The notes under the pieces: generated by a model | Database searches by the model: none | Seen by the model: the letters and a program-made list of their open reading frames with translations, nothing else | Told to the model about the DNA's origin: nothing | Part shown: positions 20,236-28,980 of the stretch, piece by piece | Numbering within the stretch: position 1 is the stretch's first letter | Layout of the letters: the number at the start of each line of letters is the position of its first letter | Position numbers and translations under genes: made by a program | NCBI GenBank assembly: GCA_006503475.1 | Contig: RSEH01000131.1 | Location: 62,001 to 126,000, forward strand | Direction of reading: 5' to 3' | Length of the DNA: 64,000 nucleotides | Source: Stentor roeselii | Lineage: Eukaryota; Ciliophora; Heterotrichea; Heterotrichida; Stentoridae

Positions 20236-21126
20236 CTAGTGTCCTATTATTAACTCGTAAAGAATGAAAAAGCTTTTCTCTGTTCTTAGTTCTAGCATGT
20301 CGTCTGTTTTACTTAACACATCAGCCAAGCAGTAAAAACATGAATTTTTTCCGTCATGAGTTAATCGCTTTTTCTTTGAATTTGAACTAATTTCCTGCTT
20401 GCTGAGTATCACATCGGTCAATCCAGCTTTTATATCCCACATGTCTTTATGTCCTCTGGAGTCATAAAACACGCGAATCTCGTAAATATAAGCATTTTTC
20501 TTTCTAAGGAAATTTTTTAGCATGTCTTCAGCTTTATCCCAAATGCTGAAAGGAGGATGATTTGCCAGGTAGTTCTGCTTTTCCTGTTCAGCTTTTCTTT
20601 TATTTTCTTCATCATTTATTGCTTTTTGCTGTTCCAAGGCCCTTTTTTTTTGATCTTGTTCCTCCTTTAGTTGGGCTTCGTGTTTCCTTTTAATTGATTC
20701 TTGAAGTTTCTGTTTTTCTCTCAATTTCCTTCTATTCTGTCTTTTCTCTTCCTCAAAGTGGAAAGTTTTATATGCGGTTAGGTCGACTTGGAAATCTTTG
20801 TCGCAAGCACAGATCTTAAATGATGGGTAGGTTATTGAAAAGAAAGAACAAGTCGAACATTGATCGAATTTCGTTTCAATCCCGAAAAAGTACAGCTCTA
20901 ATAGTTTTAAAGTGAATTTGTCAAGATATAATAAATCATTATTTTGGCCTGCTTCATTGATGTTTATTTGCTCTTCAAGAAATTTTTCGATGAAAAGAAG
21001 TTTTATGTCTGGAACAATTTGAATGGGATTTTGCATTTTTCTTGGTTCAGTCATCAGGATTTTTCGATATTCTTCAAGAATAGGACGAAATTCCTGGTAG
21101 TATTTCTGGATGGGAATTGAGTTCAT
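20236..21126 (-). CDS. Hypothetical protein with central coiled coil
   Basis: A 296-residue protein, not recognised. Residues about 85-110 have a cysteine set (CSTCSFF and CACDKDF) that could bind zinc. Residues 125-190 are a single charged helix rich in Glu, Lys and Gln. The last 100 residues look globular (HPPFSIWDKAEDMLKNF, then IYEIRVFYDSRGHKDMWDI). The coding quality is good throughout and the gene is convergent with the preceding one, with 39 bases between stops. Confidence 0.7.
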   Translation of the reverse strand: MNSIPIQKYYQEFRPILEEYRKILMTEPRKMQNPIQIVPDIKLLFIEKFLEEQININEAGQNNDLLYLDKFTLKLLELYFFGIETKFDQCSTCSFFSITYPSFKICACDKDFQVDLTAYKTFHFEEEKRQNRRKLREKQKLQESIKRKHEAQLKEEQDQKKRALEQQKAINDEENKRKAEQEKQNYLANHPPFSIWDKAEDMLKNFLRKKNAYIYEIRVFYDSRGHKDMWDIKAGLTDVILSKQEISSNSKKKRLTHDGKNSCFYCLADVLSKTDDMLELRTEKSFFILYELIIGH

Positions 21127-21886
21127 TAATATAATGTAGAATAATAGCTACAGCATTAAATCAAATACTAAAAAGTTTTTACCTAAACTAATATTGGATA
21201 ATCTTGTGTAAAAATAAGGAAAATTTCTTAATCATTACTATGAAATGAATCTAAATCATTACTTGAAAAAAAAGACATATAATATCCCTTTAATGCACTA
21301 AACTCAATCTTGTAATTTGATTAAGTGATATAGCTAGTTTTATTCCTTCGATTATTACTTTCTTCATTTATACTTCTAATCTTTCGATATTAGGCTGTTA
21401 AATATTTTTTTTCTCATTTTTCGTTGTTAGCTATCTTGATAGTTTTATAGTTAATAAGCCATGATAATGTATAATCTAGTTTGTATTTTGTAAAATAGAC
21501 AAGATTTTCAGATGATACAGTCTTTAATAATTATTTTCATTCTTCATATGTTTTTTCTCTGCTCTTTTCATTTGGAGTGGACTACGATGTGGATTATTAG
21601 TTCTGCTGATGGTGATGGCCTAATTCTCTGAATCTTCCCTTTCTTGAATTTCGATAAAACCTTGAATGTGATCATTTCCTGTTGTGCTTATATTTCAGTT
21701 ACATTACAAACTTCTTAATATTAGATTGATACCATCATCGAATAGGTTATATTGTTATCTATGATTGATTATAGCCTTCCATCAGTTATATCTGCTGAAA
21801 TTATTAATATTTTCGCAATGTAATATGACTCCTGTTCTTTTTAATCTAAGCTAAATCCTACTCAATACCCAAATTCTCCATAAAAA
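21127..21886. other. Divergent intergenic region, no gene supported
   Basis: About 760 AT-rich bases. A 39-codon frame from the ATG at 21511 and a WD40-like stretch on the minus strand near 21560-21690 were noted but are too weak to call. Confidence 0.5.
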
Positions 21887-22819
21887 ATGAGATCATTTTT
21901 AGATCAGCAGCCTCGAAGCATCTACCCAATGCTAAAAAAGCCAGAACCAAACAAAGACATTCTCGAAATCGACCGAAAAATGCGAGTTTTCGCTGACCAG
22001 CAAAGAAACCCAAACAAAATCCATCTAGCTCCAATAAAAGAGTCTCTCCGCAGTCCAGATCCCGTTTTCCACCCAAAGTTCCCAGCAGAGAGATTCAACA
22101 AAAACCTTTTACGCGAGGGTCCTCAAAGATCAAGTCAAAATTCAATTCCAGTCTTCTCAGAAACTAAAAAAAATCCAGATTTTAACCAAAGCACTCGAGA
22201 CGCTTTAAAAAACCTCGAAACGATCGAATCTCTAAGAAAAAGACAAGCTCCAAGCAAAATGATGAAAAACGATTCAGACCGTCTTCTTCCAGTTCAGACT
22301 GATGAGTTCAAAGCGAACCTCGCTTTGATTGAAGAGAAGAGAAAGAGTTTTGAACTTTCTAGTATGAAAGACCTTCAAAAAACAGGAAAAATGCAAGAAA
22401 GTGACTTTCAGAGAAATATTTCAAAGTTTTATGCAGTGGATGAAGAAGTTGAAGAAGAGCTTCCGAATCAGTCAGAGTTTCAGAATGATAGCAGAATGCA
22501 AAGATTTGCGAAAACTAATTTGAAGACTATTGTGCATGACCCGATCACTGGAACCACCTTGAATTATGCTAATGATCGGATTAAACCTAGGGCTCTTGGG
22601 TCTAAACCTCTTGATGTCTTTCCTGGGAAAATTAATGACTCACCTCCACAGGTCAAGTATGAACTTCCGAGGAATACTAAAAAATCACCGAAAAGCATGA
22701 TTTTTAACCCACTTACTCATGAAACTATTAGGTTTGAAAATCAGAATAATATCTTTGTGGAGAGTAATAAAGGGAAAGTTATTAGGTCTGAAGGAGGGTT
22801 TAGAGGTTTTAATTATTAA
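21887..22819 (+). CDS. Hypothetical protein with a duplicated DPITGTT-like motif
   Basis: A 310-residue, mostly disordered basic protein that I do not recognise. Near the C-terminus two short segments resemble each other: TIVHDPITGTTLNYAND and SMIFNPLTHETIRFENQ (pattern hydrophobic-x-D/N-P-I/L-T-x-x-T, then Asn). They look like a repeated short beta motif used for binding. Codon use matches the flanking genes and the start follows CCATAAAAA. Function is unknown. Confidence 0.7.
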   Translation: MRSFLDQQPRSIYPMLKKPEPNKDILEIDRKMRVFADQQRNPNKIHLAPIKESLRSPDPVFHPKFPAERFNKNLLREGPQRSSQNSIPVFSETKKNPDFNQSTRDALKNLETIESLRKRQAPSKMMKNDSDRLLPVQTDEFKANLALIEEKRKSFELSSMKDLQKTGKMQESDFQRNISKFYAVDEEVEEELPNQSEFQNDSRMQRFAKTNLKTIVHDPITGTTLNYANDRIKPRALGSKPLDVFPGKINDSPPQVKYELPRNTKKSPKSMIFNPLTHETIRFENQNNIFVESNKGKVIRSEGGFRGFNY

Positions 22820-23614
22820 GGGATTTATTGATGGACTTTCAGGAAGGTTTAAAATGGATTAGAGAGTTTTTAGGAGATTTAAGGGAATTTTATTGTTTTT
22901 TAGATTAGATGGATTCAAAATAAATATATGGTTATTTATTGGAATAGATATTATTCTTGATTGTTATTCTGGTTATCTTTTTTGGATTTTTAAGGTTTTC
23001 AACTTGATAAAATACCTGAACATGTAATTTTAATGGGACTGTGTCATTAGAGATTTTTTATTTTCAAATTATTTTATTCAATTTCTGTTGATAGATATTT
23101 TTCGAGTAAAATTTGTAATCTTTTCTTTTAAGAGTAGATGTTTCTTTTATTGTTAATCATTTGTGCTTTTGATGTATGAAATTAATAAGATTCTAGTTTA
23201 AAGTTTCTTGAATTGATTAATTTCAGTTTAATTCGAGATCATCGAGTAGGTTATTTTCATTTATGTTACTAAAATTGTAAGGTAGAAAAAAACTATTAAA
23301 AATCAAGGATTGCCTATTATTAACCAGTAAAATACTTAATATAAGTAAAATGAATTTATAAACAGATATATTGCTGGGTTTCAAATCGAATACCCTAATC
23401 AAGGAGTTCAATATATGTAAACATTGTAAATCAACTTAAAGATTGTAATATTCACTATAATGAAAAAACTTCCAACTAAAGTTTTAATAATAGGCCTCTG
23501 TTCAGTTAACTTATCACCACATTAGATAAAATGCTATAAATTAATTAATAATCTTAATATATACTAGAAAATATCAGATAATCTCAGAAGACTTCCTAAA
23601 TCTTCAGCTGTCAA
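22820..23614. other. Gene-free stretch
   Basis: About 800 AT-rich bases in which I see no supported gene. A 62-codon minus-strand frame at 23223-23411 is low in complexity and not convincing. Confidence 0.5.
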
Positions 23615-23840
23615 TTAATTGAGTTTCACTAAAAAAATAATAGTATTGTCTTGGGCACCAGAAATAATTTCTTGATCTTCTGGACAGACTGCAACTTTTA
23701 AAATAAAGGATTTATGCTCATAATGAAACACATTATCTTGTTAAATAATTTCAGATTCTCATTTATTGATCTTTTCCTTCTGATATAAAATATTTCTTAT
23801 TATTTTTAATTGTTATCGATTTGATGAAATCATCATGGCT
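23615..23840 (-). pseudogene. Decayed WD40-repeat gene fragment
   Basis: On the minus strand the translation reads SHDDFIKSITIKNNKKYFIS, then EGKDQ, stop, MRI, stop, NYL, which is a WD40 repeat with stops at the positions of a Thr and of the Trp of the usual DxTMRIWN. A second repeat follows (SFILKVAVCPEDQEIISGAQ, then DNTIIF) and ends at a TAA. Two consecutive repeats in register make chance unlikely. The fragment lies in the longest gene-poor gap of the first 57 kb, so a dead or dying copy of a WD40 gene is the simplest reading. Confidence 0.65.
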
Positions 23841-24509
23841 TCTATCAAATGAATAATAATGAAATTTCTTAAATATGAATCATTATAAACTCTATTGAAT
23901 AATTCAATAAAATTTAGGTATAAAAGAGTTCACTTTTGCTATTTTATTTTCAAACCATAAAAAATCAATCACTTTAGATAATTAATGTCTCAATAAATAT
24001 TCATAATAATCATTAAGAGTTTAAATATTTCATTCAAATAAAAATTTCGGAAAATCACTGGTACTTTGATGAGATAATTTTTTATCAATAAAACATGAAA
24101 GTCTATTTAAAACAAGATAGATTATCTTAATTAAAAATATCTATTTTTTTGCTTATCAAATGGGCATTAGATATTTTTGTAATTAATTCATCAAATTGTG
24201 TTTATCTTTTATGGTTGAGTTGATTTTTAACTTTATCAAAATATGAGATTTTATGATTGAGCTTTTTTTTACAAATTACTTTTCCATCACGGCTCCTGTA
24301 CCTTATTCAATCCAATTATATTTATATTGATAAAAATTTTGAAAATCTCGACAAATCCACTCGATTCTAACTAATCCTGATAAATAAGTACATGTAAATC
24401 ATAATTCGAAAACTCAAATAAACATAAATCATAAAAATCCTTTTTCGATAGTCTTCTCTTGATATAATATAAATAATTTATTCAAAACAAACAACATCAG
24501 CTACCTAAT
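23841..24509. other. Gene-free stretch
   Basis: About 670 very AT-rich bases. More of the WD40 pseudogene may lie here but is no longer readable. Confidence 0.5.
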
Positions 24510-26102
24510 CTATTTATTTATTTTTGAACCAGCTAAATTTTTACCCGCATTGATAGTCGGTATTTTACTACTACTACTCACCTCATGCATCTGTTGGCCA
24601 GCACTTTTCACTAAACCTTTATTAACCCCAGTAAAACTCCTTTCAATAACTCTCGAAGTAGTTTCAACAACATAACAGAACTGTCCAGGTTTCTCAAGAG
24701 TACTTTGCGACCTTTCAAAAGCACTTAATTCTTTAAATTCTTCAAAATCCTCAACACCCTCCTTAACATCCTTCTTCTCTTCCCGCTGTTCTTTTTGACT
24801 AAAGTTTCTTTTATGATTTTCAGAACCAAATTTAAAATTCTCTATACTTTGATAATCTCCCCTAATATTTTCCCTCCAAACAATAGGAGTCCATTTCGCA
24901 GTAAAGAAAAAAGTTCCCCTTACCTGTCCAGTCGAAGTTTTCGCTTCAGTTTTTACCTTAAGACTAAAAGTATTAGGACTTTTCATAGCTTTACTCCAAT
25001 TAAAACTTCCATTTCCTTCAATTTTTCCCCTATTAAACAATTCAAACTCAACAAAATCCGGAATTTCATCCAAACTTTTATTTTCAAATAAAAATTCACA
25101 TCGAAAGTTAAAGTTAGGATTTGTTTCCGTAGTATCATGAGTCAAATACTCCAAAGAGTCCTTCACTTTCACCTTGACACTATGCGCGCCAGGCTTTAAA
25201 TTCAAAACTTTCTGAAGAATGACAGACAAAGAGCCATGAGTCAAAGAAGGGTCAAGTGCCTTTGAAATGACCAGATGTGCCAAAGGGTCAACTGCTTCAG
25301 CTTCTGCTTTTTCATGAATCAGTCGAATTCGCTTTTGAAGCTCGTCAAGAGAAATTGAACCGTCTTTGTTACCATCAAGGATTTTAAAGACTTCTTCGCA
25401 TTCTTCTTGGGTGATGCTTTGATCGTGCTTTACAAGTTCAACTCGAAGCTCTTGACAGGTAATTTTTCCGTCTTTGCTTACGTCGATTGACTCGAACAGG
25501 TTTTGAAGGTTTCGACCGTCTTTGTAAAAAATTTTAAGAATTCTTGAAAAGAGGTTTGAAATGATTTCTGATGGAGTGTCTTCGAAAAGAGATTCTTCTT
25601 TTTCAAGGGTTTCTTGTGGGTGGGAAATCGGGGAATTGGATTGGGTGGTTTTTAATTTAGGATCTGAAGATTTGGGGATGGAAGGAGGAGGTATTGGTTG
25701 AGTGGCTTCTTCGAATTTACTTGGACTTAAGGAGAGGATGCAAGGGTTTGAAGGGTTTTCAACAGAGTTTTCAGGACCTGTTTTTAAAGATTTTTCATCA
25801 GTTTTCCAAGACTTTTCAGTATTTTCCAAATTTCCTTCAACCTGCTCCACAATTTTAAAGTTCTCAAGAATAACACCCTCGATCTTATTTTTCAATCCCT
25901 GTAGTCCTCGAATAATCTCCTCATTACTAACACCCAAATTCTCAGAAATTCTACTTTTTAACACATCAGCAAAATATCTAACAACTTCCACAAAACTTTC
26001 TTCAAGTTCTCCACAAGGTTCATTAAAAACTTCCAAAAAGTCTTTATTTCTCAATTTTTCCTTCAAATGGCCTCGTCCTTCAAGTACTTCCATATTTTCC
26101 AC
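24510..26102 (-). CDS. EF-hand protein with C2-like domain
   Basis: A 530-residue protein. Residues 1-180 are partly helical and disordered. Two EF-hands follow with complete loops: D207 to E218 (DVSKDGKITCQE) and D243 to E254 (DGNKDGSISLDE). Residues about 275-410 resemble a C2 beta-sandwich (SLSVILQKVLNLKPGAHSVK, then FVEFELFNRGK), and the tail is charged and disordered. A calcium-controlled membrane-binding or scaffold protein is likely. The C2 call is by pattern only. The start shares a 34-base gap with a divergent gene. Confidence 0.75.
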   Translation of the reverse strand: MENMEVLEGRGHLKEKLRNKDFLEVFNEPCGELEESFVEVVRYFADVLKSRISENLGVSNEEIIRGLQGLKNKIEGVILENFKIVEQVEGNLENTEKSWKTDEKSLKTGPENSVENPSNPCILSLSPSKFEEATQPIPPPSIPKSSDPKLKTTQSNSPISHPQETLEKEESLFEDTPSEIISNLFSRILKIFYKDGRNLQNLFESIDVSKDGKITCQELRVELVKHDQSITQEECEEVFKILDGNKDGSISLDELQKRIRLIHEKAEAEAVDPLAHLVISKALDPSLTHGSLSVILQKVLNLKPGAHSVKVKVKDSLEYLTHDTTETNPNFNFRCEFLFENKSLDEIPDFVEFELFNRGKIEGNGSFNWSKAMKSPNTFSLKVKTEAKTSTGQVRGTFFFTAKWTPIVWRENIRGDYQSIENFKFGSENHKRNFSQKEQREEKKDVKEGVEDFEEFKELSAFERSQSTLEKPGQFCYVVETTSRVIERSFTGVNKGLVKSAGQQMHEVSSSSKIPTINAGKNLAGSKINK

Positions 26103-26136
26103 AACACTCTTCGATTATCAAACTCATCAAATAAAA
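26103..26136. promoter_or_regulatory. 34-bp bidirectional promoter region
   Basis: Only 34 bases separate the ATG codons of two divergent genes. They must hold both promoters and both leaders, unless control elements lie inside the coding regions. The plus-strand start is preceded by CAAATAAAA. Confidence 0.6.
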
Positions 26137-27159
26137 ATGACCTCTCTCGAGAAGTTCCTGATCAAAAAGACCGAAACCAAGACTTCAGAAGAGATCAAAA
26201 AAGACTCTTCATTGAATCAAGGTCCTAACAACGAACTTATTTCAACAATTTCTCATCTGAAGGCGATTTTTCCGAATGAATCTGAGGAAAACCTGACACT
26301 TCTCGCTTTGCAGCATCAGAATCCTCGTGATTTGGAAGAAGCCGTTCAGAGACTGTTGGATAAAGGAAAAGCTTTTCAGGAGTTTAAAGATGAGTGGAGC
26401 ACTGTCTCGGCTAGAGACAAAAAGAAACCGGAAGTGAAGAAAGAATATAGAAAGAAACGATTTCAGAAGGACTTTGAAGAGGAAAATCGAGCTATTCCGG
26501 GGTATTATTCAGGTAAAGGACGGCCACAGAAGAATAAACGACAGGAAAATAGTTATAGGCCTAAAGATACTCAGAGAGCGAACCAGGGAAATGAAAAAGT
26601 ACTGGATATTCAACAGAGTGCAAATGAAGAAAAAGAAAAAAATACTGATATTCATGAGGAAATCAGTTTATCTCAAGAAAATTCAAGAATAATAGAAGAA
26701 AATCCTAGAAAAACTGAAGAAAATCCTAGAAAAACTGAAGAAAATCCTAGAAAAACTGAAGAAAATCCTAGAAAAACTGAAGAAATCAGAAAAACTGAAG
26801 AAATCAGAAAAAACACTGAAGAAACTCCGAATTCGACTGAAGAAACAAAAAAAAATGAATCAAATCTCAATCAAACCTTATCAAAAAACCAAGAATTTCC
26901 TTCATTAAATCCAGAAAAGGTCTGGAGCGAGTCCCCTCCCCAAGAAATCAAAGTTGCTAAATTCAATCATCCACCAGCGACGATCCCTGAAGAAACCAAG
27001 CGTCCATCCGAGACCCAAGAAAAAAAACAATCATTAAATAGTCAAGATTCCAGAACTTCTGCCTTGCGTAGCGAAACTCGAGATTTTGGAGTTCAAGTTG
27101 ATTTTGACTACGGTATTCCCATCGTTATTTACCCGTATATGTTTGGAAGGGCTAAGTAG
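26137..27159 (+). CDS. CUE-domain protein with low-complexity linker
   Basis: A 340-residue protein. Residues about 32-75 match a CUE/UBA fold (ISHLKAIFPNESEENLTLLA then DLEEAVQRLLDKGK), including the FP motif and the Leu-Leu near its end that contact ubiquitin. A basic segment with IPGYYSGKGRPQK follows, then a Glu/Lys/Thr repeat (about 187-226) and a C-terminal segment. Ubiquitin binding is the likely core role. The frame extends far upstream, but that part is antisense to the EF-hand gene; the ATG at 26137 fits the divergent promoter and places the domain near the start. Confidence 0.75.
   Translation: MTSLEKFLIKKTETKTSEEIKKDSSLNQGPNNELISTISHLKAIFPNESEENLTLLALQHQNPRDLEEAVQRLLDKGKAFQEFKDEWSTVSARDKKKPEVKKEYRKKRFQKDFEEENRAIPGYYSGKGRPQKNKRQENSYRPKDTQRANQGNEKVLDIQQSANEEKEKNTDIHEEISLSQENSRIIEENPRKTEENPRKTEENPRKTEENPRKTEEIRKTEEIRKNTEETPNSTEETKKNESNLNQTLSKNQEFPSLNPEKVWSESPPQEIKVAKFNHPPATIPEETKRPSETQEKKQSLNSQDSRTSALRSETRDFGVQVDFDYGIPIVIYPYMFGRAK
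26695..26814 (+). repeat. 21-bp coding tandem repeat
   Basis: Four perfect copies of a 21-base unit encoding EENPRKT, followed by two shortened 18-base copies encoding EEIRKT/N. The array lies in the disordered linker of the CUE gene. The identity of the copies points to recent slippage. Confidence 0.85.
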
Positions 27160-27259
27160 TTAATAATTCTGGGATTTGAAGAAAGATTTAAATATAAGGA
27201 AAAGATGAGATGATTAGTGGTAAGGAAGATGTGGAATGTAATTATTTAGTTAATTTTTA

Positions 27260-27625
27260 CTAGTATTGAGTTCGGTCATTCTCCTTTTCTTTCAAGTGTT
27301 GGACGAAATTTTGAATGAATCGACTTTTAGGAGTCGATGTTCTTTGTTCTTGATTTAAAGGACGAAGCATTTCTACCTTCAAGGCACTTGCTGAGTTACG
27401 TCTTTGGCCTGATTGGAAAGTGTTCATTCTTTGAAAATTTCGAATTGTTTCCTCTTGTGTCGGAACGAATAAAGTCTGCCTTCTGGGAGTCTTTTTACCT
27501 ACCTGTGATGGATCTTTTGGTAAAGGAGGCTTTAATGCAATGTTATTAGCGATGCCTAACCTTTTGTATAGGTTGGGCACTCGAATCGAACTTGAGTCTA
27601 CTTGGAATTGATTAACGGAAGCCAT
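27260..27625 (-). CDS. Small basic hypothetical protein
   Basis: A 121-residue, basic, Ser/Thr/Gln-rich protein with no recognised domain (for example GKKTPRRQTLFVPTQEETIR). Its composition and codon use are like those of neighbouring genes and it fills a space between two other genes. Disordered binding peptides of this kind often sit on larger complexes, but no role can be assigned. Confidence 0.6.
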   Translation of the reverse strand: MASVNQFQVDSSSIRVPNLYKRLGIANNIALKPPLPKDPSQVGKKTPRRQTLFVPTQEETIRNFQRMNTFQSGQRRNSASALKVEMLRPLNQEQRTSTPKSRFIQNFVQHLKEKENDRTQY

Positions 27626-28235
27626 AATTAGTAAGTTAAATGGAACCGGTATTTTGAATGATATAAAAATTTTACCTTGTAAAGAAGATTTTAACTCAAA
27701 TGATGGAAAATACGATTTTCAATCAAAAGTAAATTTTGAATCAAAAAGAAAATTTTTAGTCAAAAGAAAATTTTTAGTTTTTTTTGATTTTTTATTAAAT
27801 AAGAATCATTTTAAAAACTTGATGATTCCTGTGTTAATTAAAAGAGTCACTCATTTAATAAACCTTGTAAACTCTAAAGAAAATTTGAATAATGTTTCCA
27901 TATTTCTGAAAGTGTTTAACATTTTCTAATCTCGATAAAGAAAATAATCGTCCTAAAAATTGAAATTTTAGATGATCTTAATTTAAGCTAAATCCAATAA
28001 ACTAACTCATTTTCAAACCTAAATAAATTCCATAAACTATAAAAACTATGAATTTTCTTCAATACTTGAACCTGCCGCAACAAATGACGTTCATCATCTT
28101 TCCTTCTAAAAAATAAAAAAATCCCAGATAATTTTTCCTTTAACAAAATGAAACTCTTCATTAATTTCCTTCAAAAAAGTAAAAAACCCCAGCCAGCAAC
28201 CTGAAAATGGATAATAAAATCTTCTTCCATTAATA
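27626..28235. other. Intergenic; one doubtful frame
   Basis: About 610 AT-rich bases. A plus-strand frame of 91 codons at 27654-27929 has no in-frame ATG near its start, and its Phe/Lys/Asn-rich translation looks like chance. Confidence 0.5.
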
Positions 28236-28667
28236 ATGTCAACTCCCTTCGAGCAAGTCCAAGAAATGAAGTGTTCCGTGCCTGGATGCAACAAAATCCT
28301 GAGTTCAAAATACAACTTAAAAAGACATATTGAGTCTTGTCACAATGGCATCAGGCCTTATGAGTGCTCCATCTGCTATAAAAGGTTTTCATCAAAGCAG
28401 AATAAACGCGAACATATGAGACTGGAACATTCTTACTCCTGGTCTGCGGCACCTGTTCCTGACCCTAATGGTTCTGGGTCTAGTCTTAATATTGCTATTC
28501 CTAAGCTTTCTGCTATGCTTTGTGTTTGTCAGGATCCGGACATAAGACCACTATCAAAAATCGAGAGAATATACCTATACGCAGACCTAAGTGAAAAAGT
28601 AGAACTTCCAGGTATCTCCGAGTCAAGAAGAGTGAATGTGACTCTACCAATGAACGTGCTCAATTAA
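28236..28667 (+). CDS. Two-finger C2H2 zinc-finger protein
   Basis: A 143-residue protein. Finger one uses C13, C18, H31 and H36; finger two uses C44, C47, H60 and H65, joined by the linker NGIRPYE that resembles the TGEKPY linker of DNA-binding arrays. The remaining 75 residues lack a known domain. A small nuclear DNA-binding regulator is the best guess. The start follows TTAATA, and the next gene begins 24 bases after the stop. Confidence 0.8.
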   Translation: MSTPFEQVQEMKCSVPGCNKILSSKYNLKRHIESCHNGIRPYECSICYKRFSSKQNKREHMRLEHSYSWSAAPVPDPNGSGSSLNIAIPKLSAMLCVCQDPDIRPLSKIERIYLYADLSEKVELPGISESRRVNVTLPMNVLN

Positions 28668-28691
28668 TTAATCCTAATTGCCTCGGTATAA

Positions 28692-28955
28692 ATGGAAGCC
28701 CAAGTCCCTTCAGACATAAGAGTGAAGCCAAAAAAGGGTCCTTACCGAGTCGACCTATCAGCAGGTCAAACAATTTACTTCTGCGACTGTGGAAGGTCAA
28801 AAAACCAGCCTTACTGCGACGGGGCCCATCAAGGAACTGACTTCAGCCCGATTCCATTCACAGCGACTGAGTCAAAAACTTACTACCTCTGCGGATGTAA
28901 ACATGCAGGAATCAAGCCGTTGTGCGATGGGACTCATAACAGGATAGAATGGTGA
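28692..28955 (+). CDS. CISD3: Double CDGSH iron-sulfur protein (CISD3/MiNT type)
   Basis: An 87-residue protein with two CDGSH motifs: CDCGRSKNQPYCDGAH and CGCKHAGIKPLCDGTH. Each gives three Cys and one His for a [2Fe-2S] cluster. A single chain with two motifs is the CISD3 (MiNT, Miner2) class, which is mitochondrial in animals. No long presequence is visible, so location here is uncertain. The ATG follows GGTATAA, the typical start context in this window. Confidence 0.9.
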   Translation: MEAQVPSDIRVKPKKGPYRVDLSAGQTIYFCDCGRSKNQPYCDGAHQGTDFSPIPFTATESKTYYLCGCKHAGIKPLCDGTHNRIEW

Positions 28956-28980
28956 ATAACTAGGAACTATTCATTAAAAA

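Noticed and set aside
21560-21690. WD40-like translation on the minus strand (KIQRIRPSPSAELII)
   Set aside because: Only one partial blade is visible and the aspartate and tryptophan that mark a blade are absent.
25702-26136. Upstream extension of the CUE-domain frame
   Set aside because: This part lies antisense within the EF-hand gene, reads as Ser/Phe/Pro-rich low complexity, and is preceded by no suitable start context.
26695-26814. Regular short repeats as a possible CRISPR array
   Set aside because: The units are head-to-tail without spacers, keep the reading frame and lie inside a coding region of a eukaryotic genome.
27654-27929. Plus-strand frame of 91 codons
   Set aside because: It has no in-frame ATG at its beginning and an Asn/Lys/Phe-rich composition unlike the real genes.
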